A DNA stretch of 64,000 nt from the NCBI RefSeq assembly GCF_011769525.1, contig NZ_CP050440.1, positions 5,953,501-6,017,500 of the forward strand. The letters are read 5' to 3'. The notes beneath the pieces were generated by a model that did no database searches, was not told the origin of the DNA, and saw nothing but the letters and a program-made list of their open reading frames with translations. The first letter of the stretch is position 1. Each line of letters opens with the position of its first letter. This document shows positions 1-9,183 of this stretch, in pieces. This stretch comes from Tolypothrix sp. PCC 7910 (GTDB lineage: Bacteria > Cyanobacteriota > Cyanobacteriia > Cyanobacteriales > Nostocaceae). The translations under genes were made by a program, and so were the position numbers.

Positions 1-156
1 AATACAGCTGGCTTACCCATCTTTGGCATCGCCCAATCTCGCCCCAGCCTAGATGACGTTTACCTCGCCGCCACCGGACGCACCCTCATGGATGCAGAAC
101 TTGCAGCCGCAGCTAATCGCGATCCAAAAGCCGAGAAGAAGCAGAATATGAGGTAG
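1..156 (+). CDS. ABC transporter ATP-binding protein, C-terminal fragment (5' end outside window)
   Basis: Frame 1 is open from the window edge to a TAG at 154-156, giving 51 residues. The piece contains SRPSLDDVYLAATGRTL, which matches the end of the ATPase domain of DrrA/CcmA-type exporters (the S-L-D-D-V-(F/Y)-L-x-x-T-G-R signature). The lysine-rich tail is typical of the C-terminus. The next gene on the same strand is an ABC-2 permease, so the two probably form one exporter. The nucleotide-binding motifs lie upstream of the window. The substrate cannot be read from this fragment. Confidence 0.8.
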   Translation, partial: NTAGLPIFGIAQSRPSLDDVYLAATGRTLMDAELAAAANRDPKAEKKQNMR

Positions 157-345
157 GGAGTGGGGATTGGGGACTAGGGACTGGGGATTGGGGAGCAGAG
201 GAAGCAGGGGAGAAATAATAATGACAAACACCAAACACCAAACCCCCAGTTACCAATCACCAATTACCAATTACCAATTACCAATGCCCAATGCCCCATG
301 CCCCATGCCCCATTCCTATTCCAAAATCTAAAATCCAAAATCCAA
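154..345. repeat. Short tandem heptamer repeats (STRR type)
   Basis: The spacer between the ATPase and permease genes is almost entirely degenerate heptamers: GGGGATT/GGGGACT on the left, ACCAATT and then ATGCCCC on the right. Such repeats are common between genes in Nostocales. They are non-coding here and separate two genes that probably belong together. Confidence 0.75.
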
Positions 346-352
346 AATTGTT

Positions 353-1240
353 ATGAGTGTTACTCCAAAATCTGATATCAATTGGCAACCAGCAACATCA
401 CCGCAAGGATATGTTGATGCTACTCCTAATTTTTTTGGTGAATTAGTACAGGAGACTTTAGCTTTAACTCGTCGCTTGTTTATTCAGTTGCAACGCCGTC
501 CTTCAACCTTGGTGGCGGGAATTATTCAGCCTGTAATGTGGCTGGTGCTGTTTGGTGCTTTGTTCCAAAATGCTCCCAAAGGACTTTTTGGCAGTACGAC
601 AAATTACGGTCAATTCTTAGCTGCTGGCGTAATTGTTTTTACAGCATTCGCTGGGGCTTTAAATGCCGGTTTGCCCGTAATGTTTGACCGGGAATTTGGC
701 TTTTTAAATCGCTTACTGGTAGCGCCTTTAGCTTCCCGGTTTTCCATTGTCTTTGCTTCGGCAATCTTTATCATCAGCCAAAGTTTACTGCAAGCGGCGG
801 TAATTGTAGGCGCAGCAGCATTTTTAGGCGCGGGCTTACCAGATATAGCTGGGCTGGGTGCGATCGCTTTAATTGTCTTCCTTTTGGCTTTGGGTGTTAC
901 AGCAATCTCTCTAGGTTTGGCTTTTGCCTTACCAGGACATATTGAACTCATCGCCGTAATTTTCGTCACCAACCTGCCGCTATTGTTTGCCAGTACAGCT
1001 TTAGCACCTTTATCTTTTATGCCCCAGTGGTTACAGGTAGTGGCTACCCTGAACCCCCTCAGCTACGCCATTGAACCAATCCGCTATCTCTATCTCCACA
1101 GCAATTGGGGATTGGGTAGTGTTGTGATGCAAGCTCCTTGGGGTGCTGTTACCTTTGGCGGAGCATTATTAATCTTACTGGGCTTTGCTGTTGTGGCTTT
1201 ATTAAGTATTCAGCCCCAACTTCGACGAACTCTTGCTTAA
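353..1240 (+). CDS. ABC-2 type transporter permease
   Basis: This 295-residue membrane protein has a hydrophilic N-terminus of about 30 residues followed by about six hydrophobic segments, as in DrrB/ABC-2 permeases. RPSTLVAGIIQPVMWLVLFG near residue 50 and the late stretch PLSFMPQWLQVVATLNPLSY (about residues 218-237) are characteristic of the family. It follows the ATPase fragment at the window start on the same strand, separated by STRR repeats. The pair would export a lipid, polysaccharide or drug-like compound across the plasma membrane; the substrate is unknown. The ATG at 353 directly follows the repeat tract. Confidence 0.88.
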   Translation: MSVTPKSDINWQPATSPQGYVDATPNFFGELVQETLALTRRLFIQLQRRPSTLVAGIIQPVMWLVLFGALFQNAPKGLFGSTTNYGQFLAAGVIVFTAFAGALNAGLPVMFDREFGFLNRLLVAPLASRFSIVFASAIFIISQSLLQAAVIVGAAAFLGAGLPDIAGLGAIALIVFLLALGVTAISLGLAFALPGHIELIAVIFVTNLPLLFASTALAPLSFMPQWLQVVATLNPLSYAIEPIRYLYLHSNWGLGSVVMQAPWGAVTFGGALLILLGFAVVALLSIQPQLRRTLA

Positions 1241-1283
1241 GATATAAGCATAATTTCATTGCAAAATTTAGGGTAAGATTCCT

Positions 1284-1682
1284 ATGAAAAAAATATTCCT
1301 ACCCCTGACTAAACTCGCAGCGATTACCGTCGCTGGAATTAGCTTTGCCTCTTTACTGGCTCAACCTAGCTTGGCTCAATTAGGCACAGTTGATTCTGGT
1401 AATAGTGGCGATCTCAACCAAAATAACGCCAATCCCTTCCCTGGTGGAGGCAGTTCAGATTTTAATATGTTCAACCTAATTCACCAGGCAAATTTTGGTA
1501 CTCTCAACTGGAATGCAGATCAGCAAAATCAGCAACTAGACGAAGCTGCCCTGGAGTTTAAAAGAAGACAACAACAAGCAATTCAAAAGGGCGGTCAACT
1601 AGGAACTGCTCCCCAGACTTTGCCAATCATCACACTCCCACAAAATCCTTCTGGGGAGCAAACAGTACCAGCAAAAAACTAA
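1284..1682 (+). CDS. Small secreted protein, unknown function
   Basis: The 132-residue product starts with a clear signal peptide: a charged start (MKKIFLPLTK), a hydrophobic core to about residue 27, and a probable cleavage site at AQPSLAQ (about residue 32). The mature part is rich in Asn, Gln and Gly and has no recognised domain. It lies 43 bp after the permease gene and may be co-transcribed with it. A hairpin at 1715-1749 ends the transcript. I know of no function; cyanobacteria carry many such small exported proteins. Confidence 0.65.
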   Translation: MKKIFLPLTKLAAITVAGISFASLLAQPSLAQLGTVDSGNSGDLNQNNANPFPGGGSSDFNMFNLIHQANFGTLNWNADQQNQQLDEAALEFKRRQQQAIQKGGQLGTAPQTLPIITLPQNPSGEQTVPAKN

Positions 1683-1714
1683 AAGATTACCAAAAAATAG
1701 ATTATCCATTAATG

Positions 1715-1749
1715 AGGGGCACAACGAAGTTTTTCTACGCTGTGCCCCT
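1715..1749. terminator. Hairpin terminator between convergent genes
   Basis: AGGGGCACA at 1715-1723 pairs perfectly with TGTGCCCCT at 1741-1749, and AT-rich sequence (ATAATTTTG) follows on the + strand. It sits between the secreted-protein gene (+) and the peroxiredoxin gene (-) and could serve both. Confidence 0.6.
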
Positions 1750-1778
1750 ATAATTTTGTTGATTTTAAATGGGAAATT

Positions 1779-2216
1779 CTATAACCCTAGAGCAGCTAAA
1801 ACATCACTGGCGTGAGTAGCTGTATTCACACTGGCATCAACATGGGTAATTTTGCCATTAGGGTCGATGACGTAGGTAACACGCTTAGCGTAACCACCAC
1901 CATCAACATCATATGCTTTGATGAGGCTGTGGTCACTGTCAGCTAGTAAAGGAAAATTCAGATTATATTTTGCTGTGAATGCCTGATGGGAAGCTTCATC
2001 ATCTGCACTCACACCTAGTACGACAATATCTTTCCCTTGATAGTCGCTTTGAGCATCCCGGAAGCTACAAGCTTGTTTTGTGCAGCCTGGGGTGTCATCT
2101 TTGGGGTAAAAATATAAAACTACTGTCTTACCTGCAAAATCAGATAAAGACACAGTGTTGCCGTTAGTATCTTTGGCGGTAAATTTAGGTGCATCGGTAC
2201 CGACTGCTAGAGCCAT
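1779..2216 (-). CDS. Thioredoxin-dependent peroxiredoxin, BCP/PrxQ type
   Basis: This enzyme reduces hydroperoxides using thioredoxin. The 145-residue protein has the PrxQ active site DDTPGCTKQACSFRD: peroxidatic Cys45 and resolving Cys50 are separated by four residues, as in the alpha-1 type of BCP/PrxQ. The thioredoxin-like fold is indicated by VVLYFYPKD before the active site and by the TYVIDPNGKI strand near the C-terminus. Length is normal for the family. It is convergent with the secreted-protein gene and divergent from the gene at 2323. Cyanobacteria usually have several PrxQ paralogues, so the exact one is not assigned. Confidence 0.92.
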   Translation of the reverse strand: MALAVGTDAPKFTAKDTNGNTVSLSDFAGKTVVLYFYPKDDTPGCTKQACSFRDAQSDYQGKDIVVLGVSADDEASHQAFTAKYNLNFPLLADSDHSLIKAYDVDGGGYAKRVTYVIDPNGKITHVDASVNTATHASDVLAALGL

Positions 2217-2322
2217 AATGAACCCTTCCTGTTTTAGATTGTTGGGGCATTTGAAATTTTACAATAATTTACAATAATTAAATTAATTACTTACTTAAAC
2301 GTAGAAAATTCCCCAGATTCAC

Positions 2323-2727
2323 ATGGCATCTGTTAATTCCTCCAACCCCAAAGCCTTTTCCTATTCTCCAAGCACTATAGAACGTGCTGAGCGATCGCTA
2401 ATTTGTTCTCCCTTCAACCCTGCTTTATTAGCGGCGATGCGTCAGCAGAGTGTCTCAGTAAATGCGATCGCTCAAGATAATGGTATCAAGTATGGCTACA
2501 CCAAACAGCCATTATCAGAATTAGCTTGCGATCAAGCTTTGGATTGGCTGATTCAAGTTGGTGTACTGCGGCGCGAAGTCGATGGCCAAGGAATTACCGA
2601 TAGTTTCCGCCTCACACCCCTGGGTCAAAAATTAGCAGCACAATACCAAAATAAAAATTGGCCTCAGCCTTCATGGAGCGATCGCATTCAAAATGCTGTG
2701 ACTCGTTGGTTTCGACTACCTTTTTAG
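2323..2727 (+). CDS. Conserved cyanobacterial protein (Npun_F0494-like)
   Basis: The 134-residue soluble protein matches what I remember of the small cyanobacterial Npun_F0494 family. The middle (about residues 60-105: ALDWLIQVGVLRREVDGQGI, then DSFRLTPLGQKLA) looks like a winged-helix fold, a helix followed by a beta-wing and the TPLG segment seen in helix-turn-helix proteins. DNA binding is therefore possible but unproven. The gene contains several HIP1 sites, as in native cyanobacterial genes. Confidence 0.55.
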   Translation: MASVNSSNPKAFSYSPSTIERAERSLICSPFNPALLAAMRQQSVSVNAIAQDNGIKYGYTKQPLSELACDQALDWLIQVGVLRREVDGQGITDSFRLTPLGQKLAAQYQNKNWPQPSWSDRIQNAVTRWFRLPF

Positions 2728-2991
2728 AATTTGAAACTAATAAGGTTAGGATGAGGGAGAAAAAGGGAACAATATATACGCAAGCATCGACCCCATTTAT
2801 AAAATCTTTATCATCAGCATTAGACTGAGTTTGTGCGGTGATGGTAGGGAGTACAACACGAATGTGGGAAATCTAGAGGCAAAATCACGCCTCTAACTAC
2901 TTCCTAGCTTGTTACCTGTTGACGAGCGGATTACCAGCTTACCGTTCAACCCTAAAATTCCGCCCCTTATGTCGAGCAACCGATAGTCATT

Positions 2992-4467
2992 ATGAAATCA
3001 ATTATGGTGGTGGGGACAACATCCCACGCGGGGAAATCACTAATAACTACAGCTATTTGTCGCATTCTATCGCGCCGTGGCTGGCGAGTGGCTCCCTTTA
3101 AAGGTCAAAATATGGCTTTAAATGCGTATGTAACCTCTAGCGGGGGAGAAATTGGCTACGCTCAAGCAGTGCAAGCTTGGGCGGCGGGAGTTGTACCTTG
3201 GGTAGAAATGAACCCAATTTTACTGAAGCCCCAAGGAGATATGACCTCGCAAGTCATTCTTAAAGGTAGACCTGTAGGTAAGGTGAGTGCGGTAGATTAC
3301 TACGAGCAGTATTTTGAACTGGGTTGGCGGACAATTGAAGAATCCCTACAACATTTAGGTACAGAATTTGACTTGTTGGTTTGTGAAGGCGCTGGTAGTC
3401 CTGCGGAGATTAATCTGAAGCATCGTGACTTGACAAATATGCGAGTTGCTAAGTATTTAAATGCACCAACTATATTGGTGGTAGATATAGATAGAGGTGG
3501 TGCATTTGCCCATGTTATAGGCACTTTAGAGCTATTAGACCAAGACGAACGCGATTTAATTAAAGGTATAGTAATTAACAAGTTCCGCGGACAGCGCTCC
3601 ATTTTAGAACCAGGTATCAAATGGTTAGAAGCGCGGACTGGTATTCCTGTGATCGGTGTTATACCTTACTTGGAACATATGTTCCCAGCAGAAGACTCCC
3701 TAGATTTATTGGAGAGGAAAGCCCAGAAATCCCAAGCTGACCTAGATATTGCTGTTCTACGCTTACCCAGAATTTCTAACTTTACCGACTTCGATCCTTT
3801 AGAATCAGAACCGACGGTATCTGTAAGATATCTCAATCCTAAGCAAGAATTAGGTCATCCAGATGCAGTAATTCTACCAGGTACTAAGACCACAATTCCT
3901 GACTTGATACTGCTACAGAAAAGCGGTATGGCAGAAGCTATACAACACTATGCAGCCTCTGGTGGTACAGTTTTAGGGATTTGTGGTGGTTACCAAATGC
4001 TAGGTCAAATCATCGCCGATCCAGAGGGGATAGAAGGACAAGCTGGCAGATATCAAGGGCTAAATTTATTACCAATTAGAACTGTAATTACTGGTCAGAA
4101 AATTGCCCGCCAGCGCCAAGTCAGCTCTAACTTCCCGCAAATGGGCCTACCAGTTTATGGGTTTGAAATTCATCAAGGGCGATCGCGTATTGAACAGCAA
4201 CCAGATAGCCAAGCCTACCAGCCTCTATTTGATGATATTAATTTAGGCTTAGTAGATAGTTGTCAATCTGTTTGGGGTACATATCTTCATGGTATCTTTG
4301 ACAACGGCCCTTGGAGAAGGGCTTGGTTAAACCGCCTCCGTCAACAACGGGGTCTCAAATCTCTGCCTACGGGTGTTTCTAACTACCGAGAACAGCGAGA
4401 GCAAACTTTGGATTCCCTAGCCACTGAAATTGAAAACCATTTAGACTTAACGCCGTTTTTGTCTTAG
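2992..4467 (+). CDS. cobQ: Cobyric acid synthase
   Basis: CobQ amidates four side chains of adenosylcobyrinic a,c-diamide with glutamine and ATP to make cobyric acid for cobalamin synthesis. The 491-residue protein has the N-terminal ATP-binding motif GTTSHAGKSLITTAICRIL (residues 7-25), the class I glutamine amidotransferase nucleophile region VLGICGGYQMLG near residue 331, and the catalytic His region WGTYLHGIFDNG near residue 430. Length and order match the family. A ferredoxin gene starts 15 bp downstream and is probably co-transcribed. Confidence 0.95.
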   Translation: MKSIMVVGTTSHAGKSLITTAICRILSRRGWRVAPFKGQNMALNAYVTSSGGEIGYAQAVQAWAAGVVPWVEMNPILLKPQGDMTSQVILKGRPVGKVSAVDYYEQYFELGWRTIEESLQHLGTEFDLLVCEGAGSPAEINLKHRDLTNMRVAKYLNAPTILVVDIDRGGAFAHVIGTLELLDQDERDLIKGIVINKFRGQRSILEPGIKWLEARTGIPVIGVIPYLEHMFPAEDSLDLLERKAQKSQADLDIAVLRLPRISNFTDFDPLESEPTVSVRYLNPKQELGHPDAVILPGTKTTIPDLILLQKSGMAEAIQHYAASGGTVLGICGGYQMLGQIIADPEGIEGQAGRYQGLNLLPIRTVITGQKIARQRQVSSNFPQMGLPVYGFEIHQGRSRIEQQPDSQAYQPLFDDINLGLVDSCQSVWGTYLHGIFDNGPWRRAWLNRLRQQRGLKSLPTGVSNYREQREQTLDSLATEIENHLDLTPFLS

Positions 4468-4482
4468 AGAGGTTGGTATTTG

Positions 4483-4722
4483 ATGAATGTTCGCGTCCAA
4501 TTTTTACCAGATGATGTCACAGTAGAAGCTGAAGTGGGAGAACCCCTGTTAGATGTAGCAGAACGGGCGGGGATCTTTATCCCTACTGGCTGTCTCATGG
4601 GGACTTGTCACGCTTGCACTGTGGAATTAGAAGATGGAGAAACCATCCGCGCTTGTATCACAGCAGTACCCCCAGGACGCGAACAATTAACCATTAATCT
4701 CTTTAGTGACCCAACTTGGTGA
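4483..4722 (+). CDS. Small [2Fe-2S] ferredoxin
   Basis: This is a 79-residue beta-grasp ferredoxin with cysteines at 37, 42, 45 and 58 (C-x4-C-x2-C-x12-C). The spacing before the last Cys is shorter than the roughly 29 residues of photosynthetic plant-type ferredoxins and is nearer to that of xanthine-dehydrogenase-type domains. I chose the ATG at 4483, which follows a GAGAGG ribosome-binding site; an in-frame TTG lies just upstream at 4480. Its position 15 bp after cobQ suggests one transcript. A role as electron donor near cobalamin synthesis is inference only. Confidence 0.85.
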   Translation: MNVRVQFLPDDVTVEAEVGEPLLDVAERAGIFIPTGCLMGTCHACTVELEDGETIRACITAVPPGREQLTINLFSDPTW

Positions 4723-4870
4723 TGAGGTAGCTATCACCAAGCTGACAATATGATTGCTTTCAAAGTGGAGCAAGACAATTGATGGCTAATGCTCCTTAAA
4801 CTACATTTTTTTCCCAAATAATCCCCTCATTACACCACTGAATCAGATTGCGCTACTTACTACCTTATAT

Positions 4871-5314
4871 TTACCCAGCTTTTGCATTCAAAGCATATTC
4901 TCTAAACCGTTCCAAATCGGCTTGAATTGTGGACTCCACCGCCCGTCCTAAAAATAGGTTATCCATGATTTTGCCAATAATTCCTGGAATGGCATAGGAA
5001 ACGCTGAGTTTCACAATACTACTATTGTGGCGATCGTAAAAACGAATCGCCCCTTGATTTGGCAAGCCATCAATCGATTTCCATTGAATAATCTGATTGG
5101 GTATAACTTTAAGAATCTGAGATTTCCAGGTAAAATCCAGACCGCCAGTACTTAGCTTCCAAATAGATATCTCTGGATTATCGGGTGGAACTGTCACCGA
5201 ATCAATCCACTTCATCCATTTGGGCATTTGTTCTAAATCAGACCAGAGGCTCCAGACAAAATCTATAGGAGCCTCTACTTCTACCTGTACACTATGCTCT
5301 AGCCAGTCTGACAT
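4871..5314 (-). CDS. SRPBCC (START-like/Coq10) family protein
   Basis: The 147-residue protein begins with SVQVEVEAPIDFVWSLWSDLEQMPKW, the hallmark of the SRPBCC fold (first beta strand, then PxxxVWxxwsDLExxPxW). The fold forms a hydrophobic ligand cavity, and members bind lipids, quinones or pigments. It lies 37 bp downstream of crtQ on the same strand, so the two are probably one operon. The association hints at binding a carotenoid or other isoprenoid, but the ligand is inference. Confidence 0.82.
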   Translation of the reverse strand: MSDWLEHSVQVEVEAPIDFVWSLWSDLEQMPKWMKWIDSVTVPPDNPEISIWKLSTGGLDFTWKSQILKVIPNQIIQWKSIDGLPNQGAIRFYDRHNSSIVKLSVSYAIPGIIGKIMDNLFLGRAVESTIQADLERFREYALNAKAG

Positions 5315-5351
5315 TTTTTCCTCTGCGCCTTTTGTTGCTGAGTGCGGTTCG

Positions 5352-6791
5352 TTATTGCTTCACATTCTCTAAAATTACTTTTGCTGCCCGCCTTCCGGAA
5401 ATTGTTGCTCCTTCCATACTATCGATATAGTCTTGCTGAGTGTAACTACCTGCCAAGAAGAAATTCGGTACAGGTGTCTTTTGGTTAGGACGATATACAT
5501 CCATGCCTGGTGCTTCGCGGTAGAGAGATTGGGCTAGTTTAACTACGTTATACCAAGTCATATTTAACTCCCGCGATGAGGGGAATAGTTCATGCACTTG
5601 CCCAAGAACATGCTGGGCGATTGCTTCGTTGCTTTGTTTAATAAATGGATCTCCCGGTGTCAGTACTAACTGCAATAATGAACCCTGTCCTGGGCGATAA
5701 TAATCTGCAGGGCTACTCAGTGCTAAATCAGAAAAGCAAGAAAAGTCAGCATCGGCGGTGTAAAGTAAGTTATCTATGCCAGCTGCATGATTTAGCTGTT
5801 TGCGTTTTTCCTCATCTTGCAGTTCTGTTACCCAGCCATCAAATCTCAGTTGTACTGTTGCTACAGGCACAGCGTCTAGTTTGTAGATATTGTCAAATTC
5901 TGACCACTTACGCCACTCCTGCGGTAATATCCGCTGAATACCTGGCACATCACAGGCAAAGACATAGGCATCAGCAGTAATTACTTCCTCTGTATCACCT
6001 TGGGCAACTACTATCCCAGTTACACGGGTTTCTTGATCTGATTCTGCAAACTGAATTTCCCGCACTTGCCGACGGGTATGAACTTGCGTGCCTCTAGCAG
6101 CCAAATATTCCAAAATGGGTTTGTGCAAGTACTCATGAGGCGAACCTTCCAGCATCCGCAATATGGAAGCCTCAGTTCTCACCGCGAAAAACTGAAAGAT
6201 TGTTAGCATACAGCGGGCGGAAATGTTTTCGCAATCAATAAATCCTAAGGCGTAAGCGATGGGGTTCCACATCCGCTTAATGCTACCTTGGCTACCACCG
6301 TGACTGCGAAACCAGTCAGCAAAGCTAATTTTATCTAAATCGCGAATAGTTTGCATCGCTCCCTCAAAGTCCACTAAACCGCGAACTATCGGGCTAGTAC
6401 CTAGGGCGATCGCATTTTGCAATTTATCTTGTAATGATAGTTGAGAGGTGGTGAAAAATGCCTTTAAACCATTAAAAGGCGCACCTGTGAAGAACCGAAA
6501 ATCTAAAGCACCAGTATGCCCACCTTTGTTGATAAAAGTATGGGTATGTTCTTTTAGACGTAAATTGTCTATCGCCCCTACCTTTTTCATCAAGTCAAAA
6601 AGCTGATAGTAGCAGCCGAAAAACACGTGCAACCCCATTTCAATATGGTTGCCATCGCCATCTACCCAGCTGCCAACTTTACCCCCAACAAATGGACGGG
6701 ATTCAAAAATCTGTATTTCACAGCCAGCATCCGCTAAATCTACGGCAGTGGCTAGTCCTGCCAGTCCCGCACCTACGATTGCAACGCGCAT
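5352..6791 (-). CDS. crtQ: Zeta-carotene desaturase
   Basis: CrtQ (plant-type ZDS) introduces two double bonds into zeta-carotene to form prolycopene. The 479-residue flavoprotein starts with a Rossmann FAD motif, [18 protein letters not shown], and ends with the FAD-binding C-terminal signature of carotene desaturases, [20 protein letters not shown]. The internal segment [18 protein letters not shown] is characteristic of ZDS rather than phytoene desaturase. Length is as expected. The enzyme associates with membranes. The SRPBCC gene follows on the same strand. Confidence 0.92.
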   Translation of the reverse strand: MRVAIVGAGLAGLATAVDLADAGCEIQIFESRPFVGGKVGSWVDGDGNHIEMGLHVFFGCYYQLFDLMKKVGAIDNLRLKEHTHTFINKGGHTGALDFRFFTGAPFNGLKAFFTTSQLSLQDKLQNAIALGTSPIVRGLVDFEGAMQTIRDLDKISFADWFRSHGGSQGSIKRMWNPIAYALGFIDCENISARCMLTIFQFFAVRTEASILRMLEGSPHEYLHKPILEYLAARGTQVHTRRQVREIQFAESDQETRVTGIVVAQGDTEEVITADAYVFACDVPGIQRILPQEWRKWSEFDNIYKLDAVPVATVQLRFDGWVTELQDEEKRKQLNHAAGIDNLLYTADADFSCFSDLALSSPADYYRPGQGSLLQLVLTPGDPFIKQSNEAIAQHVLGQVHELFPSSRELNMTWYNVVKLAQSLYREAPGMDVYRPNQKTPVPNFFLAGSYTQQDYIDSMEGATISGRRAAKVILENVKQ

Positions 6792-7208
6792 TCCGTCGTT
6801 CCTTTTCAGTTTCTTTACAGATTGTAACTGGCTTGGTGTCGGAATTTGCTATTTATATGCAGCTGATTACCAGATATGAAAACATGAGAGTTTGTTTACA
6901 CAAGACTCTCATGAACAAGAGACTAGAGGATCAAGACAATTCAAAATTCAGAAATTTTCTTTGAGGTTAACATTCCTACAAATTTTACAGCGATACTTGA
7001 CATCATTTGCTACATCGAGGCAACCCCAACATACACATTATTTAAGTCTGCAACGCTCCCCAAGGTGGTAGCCTCTACAACCTACTACCTACTTCACTGT
7101 AGTCTTCTCTTTTAGGAGAAGACCAAGTGATTATTTATTGACTTATCACCTATTTGGATGATACTGAAATAAAAACAAGTATTTAAAGGATTGTTGACAA
7201 ATACCTGT
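6792..7208. other. Intergenic region upstream of crtQ
   Basis: No convincing ORF is present in these 417 bp. A hairpin (CATGAGAGT 6883-6891 with ACTCTCATG 6905-6913) lies about 90 bp upstream of crtQ and could belong to its 5' leader. A second hairpin (GTCTTCTC 7102-7109 with GAGAAGAC 7116-7123) lies downstream of the small gene at 7209-7379. Neither has a strong U-tract on the relevant strand. I could not identify a promoter with confidence. Confidence 0.5.
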
Positions 7209-7379
7209 CTACCTGCTCACTTCTTTAGTCTCTTCAGCAATAGATAAACCTCTAATCAGTTCTCGAATTACATCAGTTGCTGGTCTCCCAGTTTGCTGAC
7301 AGTATTGTTCGAGTTTTTCAGCTTCCTGTGCAGCGAGATTGACAGTTATACGTTTGACAGCCCACTTCTTATTTGTCAT
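7209..7379 (-). CDS. Ribbon-helix-helix (CopG/Arc-like) small DNA-binding protein
   Basis: Reading the minus strand from the ATG at 7379 gives a 56-residue protein ending at TAG 7211-7209. A second in-frame ATG at 7385 would add two residues. KRITVNLAAQEAEKLEQYCQ followed by the turn TGRPATDVIRELIRGL is the pattern of a ribbon-helix-helix fold: a beta strand (residues 9-15), helix 1, a G-R-P turn, then helix 2. Such proteins act as dimeric repressors or antitoxins. No toxin-like ORF is adjacent, so an orphan regulator is more likely. It is the only gene-like ORF in about 2.4 kb. Confidence 0.6.
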   Translation of the reverse strand: MTNKKWAVKRITVNLAAQEAEKLEQYCQQTGRPATDVIRELIRGLSIAEETKEVSR

Positions 7380-7385
7380 TATCAT

Positions 7386-9163
7386 GTTAGTTGCTATATA
7401 TTAACATCATCAGGGACAGCTAATTAAAGATGAAAAAGGTAACATTCTTAGAATTAGTGTCAGTAAACAAGCAATGCCATTAACACTAAAAATGCTAGTT
7501 TTCTCAAAGATTGTTCATTTTCCAATAAAATATAAAAGGTAAAATTCCTTTGATAGTGTTGTGACAGGAAAAATACCGCACACTTGCCTTTGGAGGGCTT
7601 TGCATCGGCATAAGTATCTTGGTGAAAGCCAAACAATTAAGTTTTATAAATCAAGGGTTGCCCATACTGTTAAGTAAATAAAGATTGTTGAATTTTTTCT
7701 TTAGCAAAAGCATTTGTTTTCCGCTCACGACTAAATTGGTTAAAAAATTCTGGAAAAAACATAATATCATAAGATCTAACAATCAAGTTTTAGAAGATCA
7801 ACATTGTTAAACGCTTTCTGGGAAAGAGGTTTTAGCAATATATCTAGTTGGTTATTAATCACTGTTAAGCTCATACTAACCAGCCATAACGCCACTGGAG
7901 AGGTTGCTGTCCCTGGCATCTAGCTATTGACATAAAACTTTATGCTTATAAATGAAGATGTCTTGAGGGCAAAGGCTGAGTAAATTTTTATGTTCATCTC
8001 ATATGCACAGTTTGATGCAAAAATTTAGTAGCTTGTCATAAACTTTTAATTAATTTGATTGCTTTCCTCAGTTAGTATTGCCCATAGCAATAGCCAATGA
8101 TTGTGCTGTTCATATCTAAATTAATTAAGAGCAAATTACTACCAAATGATTATTTTAAAACTTATATCTTTGGTAAGTTGTGTTATCCATTTTCTGGCAA
8201 GTAACCACTATTCTTTTTTTAAGAAATGAATTTTGAGACTCTGAGGTAGTCGCTAAGCTTTTTCATAACTATAGATATGTGGTTGATTAAAAGTATTCAT
8301 CTGACTAAAGTTACAGATATTAAGAGAAATTCTTAATATATTTTCTTGCCATTGATGAATATCTTATTTATTGCCAAAAAAAGTTATTTGCTGTGAATCA
8401 TTATTTTGTGACCTGAGTTCACTGTATAAAAAATATTGTACACTTCAATATTTTTTGGGTGCATTTATTATAGCTATTATTGCTAAACTTTAAGCAATCT
8501 TTATTCAAGGCTTTAATCCTAGGTTTTGTATGCTTTGTAAAATAATTACATAAAAAACCTTGTTTACCTAAAGTTTTAGTGAATGAAATTTATAAATAAT
8601 AAAATGCTGAACTTTAATTTAAAAGCAAGACAAATGTCTGCACAAGGTTGGTCAATTTTAAAAAGCTTCAACTTAGCAACAAGCTTGGATGAAATTGTGA
8701 TAATTAATACATTTTAAATAGGAGAATAAGTAAGGATATAAAAGAAGACTATTGTTACTTCATAAAGTTTTGAGCAAGTAAATAATCAGGCTATACGAGT
8801 CAAAATACTGATACGAGTATGGAATTGAAGTTTGCCGACAAATCTACTTACAGAAAACCCTCCCTGCTGTTACAAAGCAAGGGATATTTTTGTAATTGGA
8901 AGTACTTTATGCTTTAAAACACCAATTGAGTATTCAGTAACTTGTAGTAAACCTGGGATGGGTACTTGTAAACAAAGCTGGAATGTAGCGGTACAGGCGC
9001 GTAATTAGTAGATATGACTCAAATGTAGAAATGAAGAGATCTAGGTATGTGCAGTTTTACTATTAGCTTGAAAAATAGCTAAGCACATAGGAGAGGCAAG
9101 GCGGTCTTCTACCAAGGGGAGAGGCTAGCGTCTGCCGTAGGATGCCCGTTCGCGTAGCGTCTC
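7386..9163. other. AT-rich gene-poor region
   Basis: About 1.8 kb carries no ORF of normal length or quality on either strand. It is visibly more AT-rich than its surroundings and lacks the HIP1 octamers scattered through the rest of the window. The best small candidate is a 37-codon + strand ORF at 8604-8717 with no recognisable similarity. The last 80 bp (about 9086-9163) consist of dispersed repeat sequence (CGTAGCGTCTCC, AGGAGAAGGG type). I could not recognise a structured RNA. It may be decayed DNA or hold non-coding RNAs. Confidence 0.5.
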
Positions 9164-9183
9164 CTTTAGGAGAAGGGCTGTAG
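9164..9183 (+). repeat. 20-bp direct repeat, left flank of ISAs1-like element
   Basis: CTTTAGGAGAAGGGCTGTAG here is repeated exactly at 10358-10377, directly outside the two inverted-repeat ends. It is the apparent target-site duplication, long for this family. Confidence 0.85.

Noticed and set aside
8604-8717. 37-codon + strand ORF in the gene-poor region
   Set aside because: Short, with no recognisable similarity and no clear ribosome-binding site; kept only as a note in the region entry.
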